Below, one piece after another: positions 8,848 to 15,670 of a stretch of DNA of 64,000 nt. Each line of letters opens with the position of its first letter. The stretch's first letter is position 1. The position numbers and the translations under genes were made by a program. This stretch comes from JAGOBP01 sp964550855 (lineage in GTDB: Bacteria > Chloroflexota > Anaerolineae > Fen-1058): positions 51,147 to 115,146 of the forward strand of contig CAZKBQ010000005.1 of the NCBI GenBank assembly GCA_964550855.1, written 5' to 3'. The notes beneath the pieces are model-generated. The model did no database searches. It saw nothing but the letters and a program-made list of their open reading frames with translations, and was not told where the DNA came from.

Positions 8848-9600
8848 TTACTCGTTGCCGAAGTAATTCACGATCAACTCGGCCATCTCGTCGTGGCCGG
8901 CCCGATAAAACGCCTCGATCTTGTCGCGCGGGGCATGGGCAAAGATGCGCCGATCAAGTTCGGCGGGTGAATCCAGCACACGCTGAAACTCCTCCGGCGT
9001 GACGTGATTGCGGGCGGCAAAGACCTCCACCGTGCGAATGGCCGCGCCGGGCTGGAACTGGGCCACCAGGACATCACGCCATTCGCGCAGGTAGCCGTCG
9101 GCGGTGAAGGGCAGCCACTTGCGCGGCTGCGCGGCGGCGAGCGCCGGGCCTGTATCGCCGTCGAGCTGGCGCTGATCATTCTGATCGCACCACGCGCGCA
9201 GGATGTTGTGAAACAGCAGCCGATCTCGCATGGTGTCCCAGCGGGCGTCGGGACCGAAAGCGGGCAGATAGATGTCGCGCACCCAGATGATGTCCAGCCA
9301 CAAATGGCAGATGTAGCCGGCCACAAAGGCCGCGTGGGCGGCCGACAACAATCGGGGGTGCGACAGCGCCGGATAATGTTCAAACAGCACCCGCTGCGGA
9401 TGCGGGACCGATCGGAATGGAATCTCAAAGAAATGCGTGGCGGCCCGCGGCTGGCCGGAGACGACCTGCACATCGGGCGCGGTGTTGCCAAAGAGAAACG
9501 CGCCGCGCTGCGCGTGCAGCCGCGCCCGGATCGAATCGGGCAGCGTTGAATCGCGCAGCAGCTGCTCGGCAAGGACGATGTGCTGGACGGGTGTCGGCAT
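8848..9600 (-). CDS. Zinc-dependent phospholipase C-like protein
   Basis: 250 aa from the ATG at 9600; an in-frame GTG at 9615 is an alternative. The sequence matches the bacterial zinc-dependent phospholipase C-type fold (PF00882-like): FLFGNTAPDVQ near the N-terminus, a following THFF, and AGYICHLWLDIIW, which supply His/Asp metal ligands in an all-helical protein. No signal peptide is seen, so it appears cytoplasmic. Activity on phospholipids is inferred from family only. A promoter with TTGAAG and TACAAT spaced 17 nt lies just upstream (9630-9658). Confidence 0.7.
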   Translation of the reverse strand: MPTPVQHIVLAEQLLRDSTLPDSIRARLHAQRGAFLFGNTAPDVQVVSGQPRAATHFFEIPFRSVPHPQRVLFEHYPALSHPRLLSAAHAAFVAGYICHLWLDIIWVRDIYLPAFGPDARWDTMRDRLLFHNILRAWCDQNDQRQLDGDTGPALAAAQPRKWLPFTADGYLREWRDVLVAQFQPGAAIRTVEVFAARNHVTPEEFQRVLDSPAELDRRIFAHAPRDKIEAFYRAGHDEMAELIVNYFGNE

Positions 9601-9629
9601 GAGTTCAGCGCTCACCGGTGGTGCGTTGA

Positions 9630-9658
9630 ATTGTACACCGAACAGGGTGGGGCTTCAA
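9630..9658 (-). promoter_or_regulatory. Sigma70-type promoter for the phospholipase-C-like gene
   Basis: On the minus strand TTGAAG (9658-9653) and TACAAT (9635-9630) are separated by 17 nt. The predicted transcription start is about 20 nt before the ATG at 9600 and close to the alternative GTG at 9615. Confidence 0.55.
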
Positions 9659-9687
9659 TTGGATTGCGGCACGATTCAATGTATACT
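9659..9687 (+). promoter_or_regulatory. Sigma70-type promoter for the winged-helix regulator
   Basis: TTGGAT (9659-9664), a 17-nt spacer and TATACT (9682-9687) precede the regulator ATG at 9753. It is back to back with the divergent phospholipase-C promoter. Confidence 0.55.
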
Positions 9688-9752
9688 CACAGTCGAGGCC
9701 GAACAGGTCGCATAAGAAATCGAGTATCGCGCGTGACAGAACGAGGTGAAGC

Positions 9753-10427
9753 ATGGCTGATCTGGCTGCCGGGCCGCGCCGCCGCCGGCCGCATGTGCTG
9801 GTGATTGCCGCCGAACGGGTGGCCGCCCGCTGGGCGCAAGCGCTGGCGGCCGAGCGGGTGTTGTGTGTGATTGCCACCGATATGGCCGAAGCCGCCCGCC
9901 GGCTGAATGAAGAGCAGCAGCTGGAACTGATGATTATCGATCGGGTGCTGCTGAACCAGCAGCCGCGCGCGTTGTTGAACGTGCTGAACAACACCGGCCA
10001 CTGGCCCGTCATCGTACCGATCAAGGTCTCGCCGGCGCGGCCCACTGTGGCCGATCGCAAGCGCGTAACGGCGGCGCTGGCGCTGATTCGGCCTCGCCGC
10101 CCGGCCGAGCATCTGCTGCGGATTGGCGAGCTGGTCATCGATCCGGCGCGGCGGCGGGCGCGCTTCAAGAAGAAGCGCTGGATCAGTCTGCCGCCAGTGC
10201 AGTTCAAGCTGCTGCTGGTGCTGGCGCAACACGAAGGCAAAGTGGTGGGCTACCAGCAGCTGCTGCGCGAGGTCTGGGGGTACGATGGCAGCCAGGTCGA
10301 AGCCCAGGATCTGGTGAAGGCCCACGTGCGTCTGCTGCGCCGGAAACTGGGCCTCAATCCCCAGACGGGCGAATACCTTCAGTCGGTGCGCGGGCACGGC
10401 TATATGCTGGACCTGCCCGGAGTCTGA
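9753..10427 (+). CDS. OmpR/PhoB-type winged-helix regulator with degenerate receiver
   Basis: 224 aa; the ATG has a GAGGTG Shine-Dalgarno 5 nt upstream. Residues about 125-222 form a clear Trans_Reg_C winged helix (LPPVQFKLLLVLAQHEGKVV .. LVKAHVRLLRRKLG .. YLQSVRGHGYML). The N-terminal 110 residues look like a receiver fold but lack the acidic Asp pair at the end of beta1 (VLVIAAER instead), so normal phosphorylation is doubtful. No histidine kinase is adjacent. Just downstream lie two pairs of 8-bp direct repeats with 11-bp period, the spacing this DNA-binding family uses, before the aminomutase operon. It is therefore the best candidate regulator of that operon (inference). Confidence 0.85.
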   Translation: MADLAAGPRRRRPHVLVIAAERVAARWAQALAAERVLCVIATDMAEAARRLNEEQQLELMIIDRVLLNQQPRALLNVLNNTGHWPVIVPIKVSPARPTVADRKRVTAALALIRPRRPAEHLLRIGELVIDPARRRARFKKKRWISLPPVQFKLLLVLAQHEGKVVGYQQLLREVWGYDGSQVEAQDLVKAHVRLLRRKLGLNPQTGEYLQSVRGHGYMLDLPGV

Positions 10428-10463
10428 CCGCCGGCGCGTCAGCCGGTGAACGCCGGCGGATGA

Positions 10464-10519
10464 TTTCACCGTTTTTTCACCGAAACCTCCCCCGCTCAAG
10501 TTTCACCGTCTTTTCACCG
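10464..10519 (+). promoter_or_regulatory. Two tandem direct-repeat operators (TTTCACCG, 11-bp period)
   Basis: TTTCACCG occurs at 10464-10471 and 10475-10482, and again at 10501-10508 and 10512-10519. Each pair has exactly 11-bp phasing. A reverse half-site GGTGAA lies at 10444-10449. PhoB/OmpR-family dimers bind head-to-tail repeats with this period, and such a regulator is encoded immediately upstream. AT-rich TATTATTGACA follows at 10521-10531; I could not fix a well-spaced -35/-10 pair. Confidence 0.7.
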
Positions 10520-10614
10520 ATATTATTGACAAGATGCGGTAGAATACCTCGCGGTAGTGTGATGAATGCGTTTGATGCCGCGCCTGGTCAACAGGCCGGC
10601 CGCGAGGTAGAACC

Positions 10615-12015
10615 ATGACAGATGCAGCAGATCAGCCCAGGCCGGCGCGCACCTGCGCGCCGAAATGGTATGACGTGCCGGACGAGAAGTGGTTTGACTG
10701 GCGTTGGCAGTTGGCCAACCGGCTGAACACGGTGGAAGAACTGGGTGAGGTGATTCGCCTGACCGACAGCGAAAAGCAGGCCCTGAGCACCAAAGGCCTG
10801 TTTCGCGTGGATATTACCCCCTATTTTGCCAGCCTGATCGATCCGGACGACCCCAACTGCCCGGTGCGCAAACAGGTCATCCCCACCGCGCGCGAGCTGG
10901 ACAAGTTCGAGTCGATGATGGAAGACTCGCTGGCCGAGGATCGTCACAGCCCGGTGCCGGGCCTCGTCCACCGCTATCCCGATCGGGTGTTGTTTCTGGT
11001 CACCACCCAGTGCGCGTCGTACTGCCGCTACTGCACGCGCAGCCGCATCGTGGGCGACCCGTCGGCCACCTTCAAGCGGTCAGAATGGGATGCCGCCATC
11101 GAGTACCTGAAAAACACGCCGCAGGTGCGCGACGTGCTGCTGTCTGGCGGCGACCCGCTGACGCTGGCCCCCAAGCTGCTGGAAGAACTGCTGGCCCGCC
11201 TGCGCGAGATCCCGCACATCGAGATCATCCGCATCGGCAGCCGCGTGCCGGTCTTCCTGCCCATGCGCGTCGATCAGGATTTCTGCGACATGGTGCAGAA
11301 GTATCACCCCTTCTGGATGAACATCCACGTGAACCACGCGCGCGAGATCACGCCCGAGCTGCGGCAGGCGTGCGATCGGCTGAGCCGCGCCGGCGTGCCG
11401 CTGGGCAATCAAAGCGTGCTGCTGGCCGGCGTCAACGACTCGGTCAACATCCAGCGTGAGCTGGTGCACGAGCTGGTGAAGATGCGCGTGCGGCCCTATT
11501 ACCTGTATCAGTGCGATCTGGTGGAGGGCGCGGGTCATCTGCGCACCAGTGTCAGCAAGGGCATCGAGATCATCGAGGGGTTGCGCGGGCACACCAGCGG
11601 GTTTGCGGTGCCCACCTTCTGCGTCGATGCGCCCGGCGGCGGCGGCAAGATTCCGGTGATGCCCAACTATGTGATCTCGCAGGCGCCCGGCAAGATTGTG
11701 CTGCGCAACTATGAGGGCTTCATCACCACCTATACCGAACCGCTGGATTACGATCCGCACGCCGTGGATGCGCTGGACGCCCAGGCGCGCAAGCGGTTGG
11801 AGCCCGGTCAGCGCGGCGTGTTGGGCCTGCTGGAAGGCGAGCGCATGACCATCGAGCCGGCCGGCTTCGACGCCACGCACGCGCGCGGCGGCGCGGAGCA
11901 CCGGCTGCGCAGCGGCGACCAATCCAAATGGCAGCCGCTGGGGATCGGCACGCCCGATCGGCCGTTGTTGAAAGACGTAACCGTCGTCGAGAAAATCAAT
12001 CACGAAGTCGAATAA
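10615..12015 (+). CDS. kamA: Lysine 2,3-aminomutase-family radical SAM enzyme
   Basis: 466 aa; GAGGT Shine-Dalgarno upstream of the ATG. The [4Fe-4S]/SAM motif CASYCRYC places C133, C137 and C140; SGGDPL (about 177-182) follows. The PLP lysine is K345 in DAPGGGGKIPVMPNY. D301 (YLYQCDLVEG) and D338 (CVDAPGG) match the two aspartates that bind the epsilon-amino group of lysine in characterised lysine 2,3-aminomutases; glutamate 2,3-aminomutases lack this pair. L-lysine to L-beta-lysine is therefore the predicted reaction. A 50-residue tail follows the family core. It is the first gene of an operon with two ATP-grasp ligases and a GNAT, unlike the simple ablA-ablB pair that makes acetyl-beta-lysine. 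Confidence 0.88.
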   Translation: MTDAADQPRPARTCAPKWYDVPDEKWFDWRWQLANRLNTVEELGEVIRLTDSEKQALSTKGLFRVDITPYFASLIDPDDPNCPVRKQVIPTARELDKFESMMEDSLAEDRHSPVPGLVHRYPDRVLFLVTTQCASYCRYCTRSRIVGDPSATFKRSEWDAAIEYLKNTPQVRDVLLSGGDPLTLAPKLLEELLARLREIPHIEIIRIGSRVPVFLPMRVDQDFCDMVQKYHPFWMNIHVNHAREITPELRQACDRLSRAGVPLGNQSVLLAGVNDSVNIQRELVHELVKMRVRPYYLYQCDLVEGAGHLRTSVSKGIEIIEGLRGHTSGFAVPTFCVDAPGGGGKIPVMPNYVISQAPGKIVLRNYEGFITTYTEPLDYDPHAVDALDAQARKRLEPGQRGVLGLLEGERMTIEPAGFDATHARGGAEHRLRSGDQSKWQPLGIGTPDRPLLKDVTVVEKINHEVE

Positions 12016-12040
12016 TCGCGAACCTCCGAGGAGCATAAGC

Positions 12041-12103
12041 GTGAGTACCGATGATCCATCGAGTCCGATGAAGCCTTGCCGCCGGGCGGGAGGTGCAGCG
12101 TGA
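12041..12103 (+). CDS. 20-codon small ORF coupled to the ATP-grasp gene
   Basis: A GTG at 12041 sits 7 nt after CGAGGAG, one of the strongest Shine-Dalgarno sequences in the operon. The frame runs 20 codons (STDDPSSPMKPCRRAGGAA after the initiator) and its TGA overlaps the GTG start of the next gene as GTGA. It may be a translated leader that couples ligase translation to kamA, or a small peptide that is itself a substrate. Both are inference; the ORF is short enough to be chance, but the ribosome-binding site and exact overlap argue against that. Confidence 0.45.
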   Translation: MSTDDPSSPMKPCRRAGGAA

Positions 12104-13161
12104 GAATCGCCCTGCTCCACAACCTGGCCGAAAATGCGCCGCGGCCCGGCGCCGATGCGCCGGCCGACATCTTGTATGAGCTCGATCACCCGCACAACGT
12201 CAAGGCTTACAAGGCCGCGCTGGAAATGGGCGGCCACCAAGTTTTCCCGATGGAGGGCGACGCCTATCTGGCGTCCCGGCTGAAAGAGTTGTCGATCGAT
12301 CTGTGCTTCAACACCTGCGAGGGCTTTCGCGGTGAAGCCCGCGAAGCGCAGGTGCCCGCGCTGCTGGAAATGATCGGCGTGCCGTACACCGGTTCCGGCC
12401 CGCTGACGCTGGCGCTGACGCTGGACAAGGCCATGACCAAGCGCATCCTGAGCTATCACGGCCTGCCCACGCCCACTTTTCAGATCTTTGAACATGCCGA
12501 CGACCCGATCGAGCCGCGACTGGCCGCGCAGTATCCGTTGTTTGCCAAGCCCAACGCCGAAGGGACCGGCATGGGCATCAACGAGAAATCGATTTTGCAC
12601 ACCGAGGCCGAACTGCGCGAACAGGTCGCGTTCTTGATCGGCGCCTATCACCAGCCGGTGCTGGTGGAGAAGTATATTGAAGGGAACGATGTGACGGTGG
12701 GCATGGTGGGCAACTGGCCCGATCTGCACATCTTCCCGCTCTCGATGATCGATACCGCGCTCTATGAGTCCACCGGCCTGTCGGTGTACGGCGCGGCGCT
12801 CAAAGTCGATCTGGGAGATCAGTATCAATATCATTGTCCCGCCCCGCTGCCGCAGCCGCTGGCTGACGAACTGCGCCGGCTGGCAGTGGAGACGATGCGA
12901 GTGACCGGCACCCTGGACTTTGCGCGGGTGGATTTCCGGCTCGATCGACGGCACGACAATCAACCGTACATTCTGGAGATCAACTCGCTGCCCGGCATCA
13001 CCCCGATCAGCGATTTGACGTTGATGGCCCAGGCCGACGGCTGGACTCATGCCGACCTGGTGTACAGCGTCTTGGAAGCGGCCCTGCGCCGCATGGGCCT
13101 GCAGCTGACGCTGCCGGCCAAGATCTTGCGACAAGAATATTCCTGGGTACCGGTTCGATAA
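12100..13161 (+). CDS. ATP-grasp ligase, D-alanine-D-alanine ligase-like (first)
   Basis: 353 aa from a GTG at 12100 preceded by GGGAGG with 6-nt spacing; the overlap with the small ORF stop supports this start. ATP-grasp landmarks are the glycine-rich loop KPNAEGTGMGI, VEKYIEGNDVTVG, and the Mg-binding end ARVDFRL .. YILEINSLPGITPISD, which resembles the Ddl E-x-N-x-x-PG-x-T-x-x-S signature. Such enzymes form an acyl-phosphate and then a peptide bond between amino acids. Its place after kamA suggests that beta-lysine or a product of it is ligated (inference). No mur or van genes are adjacent, so a peptidoglycan Ddl role is not supported. Confidence 0.8.
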   Translation: MRIALLHNLAENAPRPGADAPADILYELDHPHNVKAYKAALEMGGHQVFPMEGDAYLASRLKELSIDLCFNTCEGFRGEAREAQVPALLEMIGVPYTGSGPLTLALTLDKAMTKRILSYHGLPTPTFQIFEHADDPIEPRLAAQYPLFAKPNAEGTGMGINEKSILHTEAELREQVAFLIGAYHQPVLVEKYIEGNDVTVGMVGNWPDLHIFPLSMIDTALYESTGLSVYGAALKVDLGDQYQYHCPAPLPQPLADELRRLAVETMRVTGTLDFARVDFRLDRRHDNQPYILEINSLPGITPISDLTLMAQADGWTHADLVYSVLEAALRRMGLQLTLPAKILRQEYSWVPVR

Positions 13162-13190
13162 ACTGGGCTGTTACCGACTGGAGGAGCCTC

Positions 13191-14282
13191 ATGTTAGGAG
13201 CGAAGACTCACTCGCCGGCACGACCCGGTTTGCGGACGCGGCGTGGGTCGCGCCTTCACCGGCTGGCGCGGCCCGGCACGGTGCTGGTGGGCTACAGCTG
13301 GGTCGGCACAGCGGTGGATCACGGCGAAGCGCGTGATCTGGAAACCGATCTGGAAACCATCGACACCGCTCAACACATTGCCGAGAATCTGCGCCTCGCC
13401 GGCTTCAACGCCGACACGCACGTGGTGTATGGCCTGGGCGACATTGACGTGGTGGCGCGCAACTACGATCTCAACGACACCCTGTTCTTCAACCTGTGTG
13501 AGCACCTGAACGGCGTGGCGCGCGACGACGTAAAGATCACCGCGCGCATGGACAAGCTGGGCATTCATTACACCGGCGCGGGCACGCAAACGCTGAAGCG
13601 CTGTCTGGACAAGGCGCGCACCAAGCACGCCCTGGAAATGAATCACCTGCCCACCGCGCGCTATCAGGTCTTCACCCGCGCCGATCGGCGCAACCGCGTG
13701 CCCCTGCCCGCCATCGTCAAGCCGGTGGCCGAAGACGCCAGCCTGGGCATCACGCGTGAATCGGTGGTCTTTGACGAAGCGCAGCTGCGCCAGCGGGTGC
13801 AATACATTCTGGATGTGTACCGCCAGCCCGCGCTGGTCGAAGAATACATCGTGGGCCGCGAGTTCAATGTGGGCATGTGGGGCAATGGTCACCTGCACAC
13901 CCTGCCCATCGCGGAGCTCAGCTTCGCCAACTGGGATGATCCATACCAGCAATTCTGCCACTTTGACGCAAAGTGGAACCCCGAATCGCCCGAATACCAG
14001 ACCATGCCCGTGATCTGCCCGGCCGACATCGACGCCGCGATCGCCGCGCGCATCTACGAAGTAGCCACAGAGGCTTACTGGCTGCTGGAGTGCCGCGACT
14101 ATGCGCGCGTGGATCTGCGTCTGCGCGGCGATGTGCCCTACATACTGGAAGTGAATCCCAATCCCTGCCTGGCGCCGGACGCGGGCTTTGCCAACGCCTC
14201 GCGTGTGGCCGGCTTCGATTACCCGTCCATGGTGGCGCAGATCGCGGAATGGGCGTGGTGGCGGCGGAGCCAGCATGCCTGA
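13191..14282 (+). CDS. ATP-grasp ligase, D-alanine-D-alanine ligase-like (second)
   Basis: 363 aa; ATG with GGAGGAG 4 nt upstream. The first about 28 residues are Arg-rich and probably disordered. The core carries KPVAEDASLGITRESV (nucleotide loop), VEEYIVGREFNVGMWGN and ARVDLRL .. YILEVNPNPCLAP (metal-binding Glu/Asn). It is a paralogue-like partner of the preceding gene but diverged: the serine/threonine of the Ddl PG-x-T-x-x-S end is replaced by PCLAPDAG, so substrate choice likely differs. It overlaps the GNAT gene by 8 nt. Two sequential ligases could build a short peptide, or a heteromer could act together. Confidence 0.8.
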   Translation: MLGAKTHSPARPGLRTRRGSRLHRLARPGTVLVGYSWVGTAVDHGEARDLETDLETIDTAQHIAENLRLAGFNADTHVVYGLGDIDVVARNYDLNDTLFFNLCEHLNGVARDDVKITARMDKLGIHYTGAGTQTLKRCLDKARTKHALEMNHLPTARYQVFTRADRRNRVPLPAIVKPVAEDASLGITRESVVFDEAQLRQRVQYILDVYRQPALVEEYIVGREFNVGMWGNGHLHTLPIAELSFANWDDPYQQFCHFDAKWNPESPEYQTMPVICPADIDAAIAARIYEVATEAYWLLECRDYARVDLRLRGDVPYILEVNPNPCLAPDAGFANASRVAGFDYPSMVAQIAEWAWWRRSQHA

Positions 14283-14766
14283 CGAATTGCCGTTTGACAT
14301 CAGCGAGACTCGCCCCGATGAATTCGGGGCGATTCTGCGTATGACTCGCGCCGTCACTGTCTTCGATGAGGAAGAAGCGGATACCGTGCAGGAACTGCTG
14401 GACGGCTATGCGGACAGCCCGGAAGAAAGCGGCTATTATTTTCTGAGCTGCCGCGAAGGCGATCGGTTGCTGGGCTTTGCGTGCTACGGGCCGCGCGCGC
14501 TGACCGCCAATGGCTACGATTTGTACTGGGTGGCCGCCGACGTGACGGCGCGCGGACGCGGCGTGGGGCGCGCACTGGTGCGGCGGGTGGAAGAGGAAGT
14601 GTTAAAGCGCGGCGGCGTCTGGGTGGAGATCGAAACGTCGGATACGGAGCCTTACGCGCCGGCGCGCCGCCTGTATGAACGTTGCGGTTATACGCAGGCC
14701 ATGCACCTGCCCGATTTCTATCACGATGGTGACGGCTTGTGCGTGTACGTAAGGCGATTGCGGTAA
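14275..14766 (+). CDS. GNAT-family N-acetyltransferase of the kamA operon
   Basis: 163 aa from the ATG at 14275, which lies inside the end of the second ATP-grasp gene and has GGAG upstream. The acetyl-CoA loop is RGRGVGRAL, followed by a C-terminal ARRLYERCGY. In known acetyl-beta-lysine pathways a GNAT (AblB) acetylates beta-lysine, so acetylation of the aminomutase product or of a ligated peptide is the natural hypothesis; I cannot show AblB orthology from sequence. It is the last gene of the operon, ending 5 nt before a strong terminator. Confidence 0.82.
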   Translation: MPDELPFDISETRPDEFGAILRMTRAVTVFDEEEADTVQELLDGYADSPEESGYYFLSCREGDRLLGFACYGPRALTANGYDLYWVAADVTARGRGVGRALVRRVEEEVLKRGGVWVEIETSDTEPYAPARRLYERCGYTQAMHLPDFYHDGDGLCVYVRRLR

Positions 14767-14771
14767 AGAAA

Positions 14772-14803
14772 AACCCCGATCGGCTGGTTGCCCGATCGGG
14801 GTT
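14772..14803. terminator. Strong bidirectional terminator
   Basis: Perfect 12-bp stem AACCCCGATCGG / CCGATCGGGGTT with an 8-nt loop, preceded by AAAGAA and followed by CTGATTT. It closes the kamA operon on the plus strand and the response-regulator gene on the minus strand. Confidence 0.88.
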
Positions 14804-14808
14804 CTGAT

Positions 14809-15501
14809 TTACGGCTGCCCGGTTTCCAACCGGTATCCGTAGTTGCGCACGGTGCGAATCAACTGCGGGTGGCCGGGGTCCACTTCCAATTTGCGGCGCA
14901 AAAACCACACATAGCGTCTCACGTAGCCGCTGTCGATGCCGCGCAGCGCCCCCCATACTGTCTCTCGCAGTTTGGCCTCAGACACCGCCGAATTGGCATT
15001 TTCCACCAGGCACTGCAGCAGCCGAAACTCGGTCGGGGTCAGATCGATCGGACGGTCGCCGCGCATTACCTGCCGCCGGTCCAGATCGATGGTGAGATCG
15101 CCGAAGACATAGTGGCGTTGGGTGCTGGTCTGGCGCGCCTTCTCGGCCCGATTGAGCACGGCTTCGATGCGGGCCTGCAGCTCCAGCAGACTGAAGGGCT
15201 TGGTCACATAATCGTCGATGCCCAGGTTGAAGCCGCGCAGCTTGTCCACCTCGCTGTCCTTGGCCGACAGCATAATCATCGGCACATCCGACAATTCGCG
15301 TACGCGGGCGGCCATCTCCCAGCCGTCCATACCCGGCATCATCACGTCCAGCAGGATGAGGTTGGGCCGCTCGTTGAACAGGACGCGCAACCCTTCGATG
15401 GCCGAGGTCGCCGTGTACATTTGATAATTGGCCTCGCGCAGAAAATTGCCCAGCATCTTGCCCACGTCTGGATCATCGTCGACGAGCAGAATCTTCTTCA
15501 T
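14809..15501 (-). CDS. OmpR-family response regulator
   Basis: 230 aa. A complete receiver has the acidic pair D8/D9, phospho-acceptor D52 (LLDVMMPGMDG), S79 and K101 (DDYVTKPF). Residues about 130-228 are a winged-helix DNA-binding domain ending RTVRNYGYRLETG. Unlike the regulator at 9753, all phosphorylation residues are present. No histidine kinase is adjacent, so it is an orphan within this window. The upstream TTTACA/TATAAT promoter gives a leader of about 100 nt. Targets are unknown; the minus-strand secreted-protein and pilus genes upstream are possible but unproven. Confidence 0.92.
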   Translation of the reverse strand: MKKILLVDDDPDVGKMLGNFLREANYQMYTATSAIEGLRVLFNERPNLILLDVMMPGMDGWEMAARVRELSDVPMIMLSAKDSEVDKLRGFNLGIDDYVTKPFSLLELQARIEAVLNRAEKARQTSTQRHYVFGDLTIDLDRRQVMRGDRPIDLTPTEFRLLQCLVENANSAVSEAKLRETVWGALRGIDSGYVRRYVWFLRRKLEVDPGHPQLIRTVRNYGYRLETGQP

Positions 15502-15608
15502 CAGGCCTCCCGGCAGATCGAAGGTGTCGGTGCTTGAGCAACAAACTCGACATCGCTTTGACTTCGTGGCATGTCAGCGTCCAACGAGTCTGTGGCTGGA
15601 ATGTCTAA

Positions 15609-15636
15609 ATTATATCAGGCTATTAGAAACTGTAAA
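15609..15636 (-). promoter_or_regulatory. Promoter of the response regulator gene
   Basis: On the minus strand TTTACA (15636-15631), a 16-nt spacer and a perfect TATAAT (15614-15609) lie about 108 nt before the start codon. Confidence 0.55.
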
Positions 15637-15670
15637 GCTGCCGGATGAGTAGTTGTGTTTGAGTTGATGC

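Noticed and set aside
10526..10545. TTGACA and TAGAAT as a promoter for kamA
   Set aside because: Spacing is only 8 nt, incompatible with a sigma70 promoter; the boxes are recorded only as AT-rich context after the operators.
11080..13134. 684-codon open frame on the minus strand across kamA and the first ATP-grasp gene
   Set aside because: Composition is His/Gln/Arg/Ala-rich as expected for the antisense of GC-rich genes, no motifs and no ribosome-binding site; the plus-strand genes carry complete catalytic motifs.
12100..14282. Peptidoglycan D-alanine-D-alanine ligases
   Set aside because: Two diverged copies in a kamA operon, without mur, fts or van neighbours; the second lacks the usual Ddl terminal signature.
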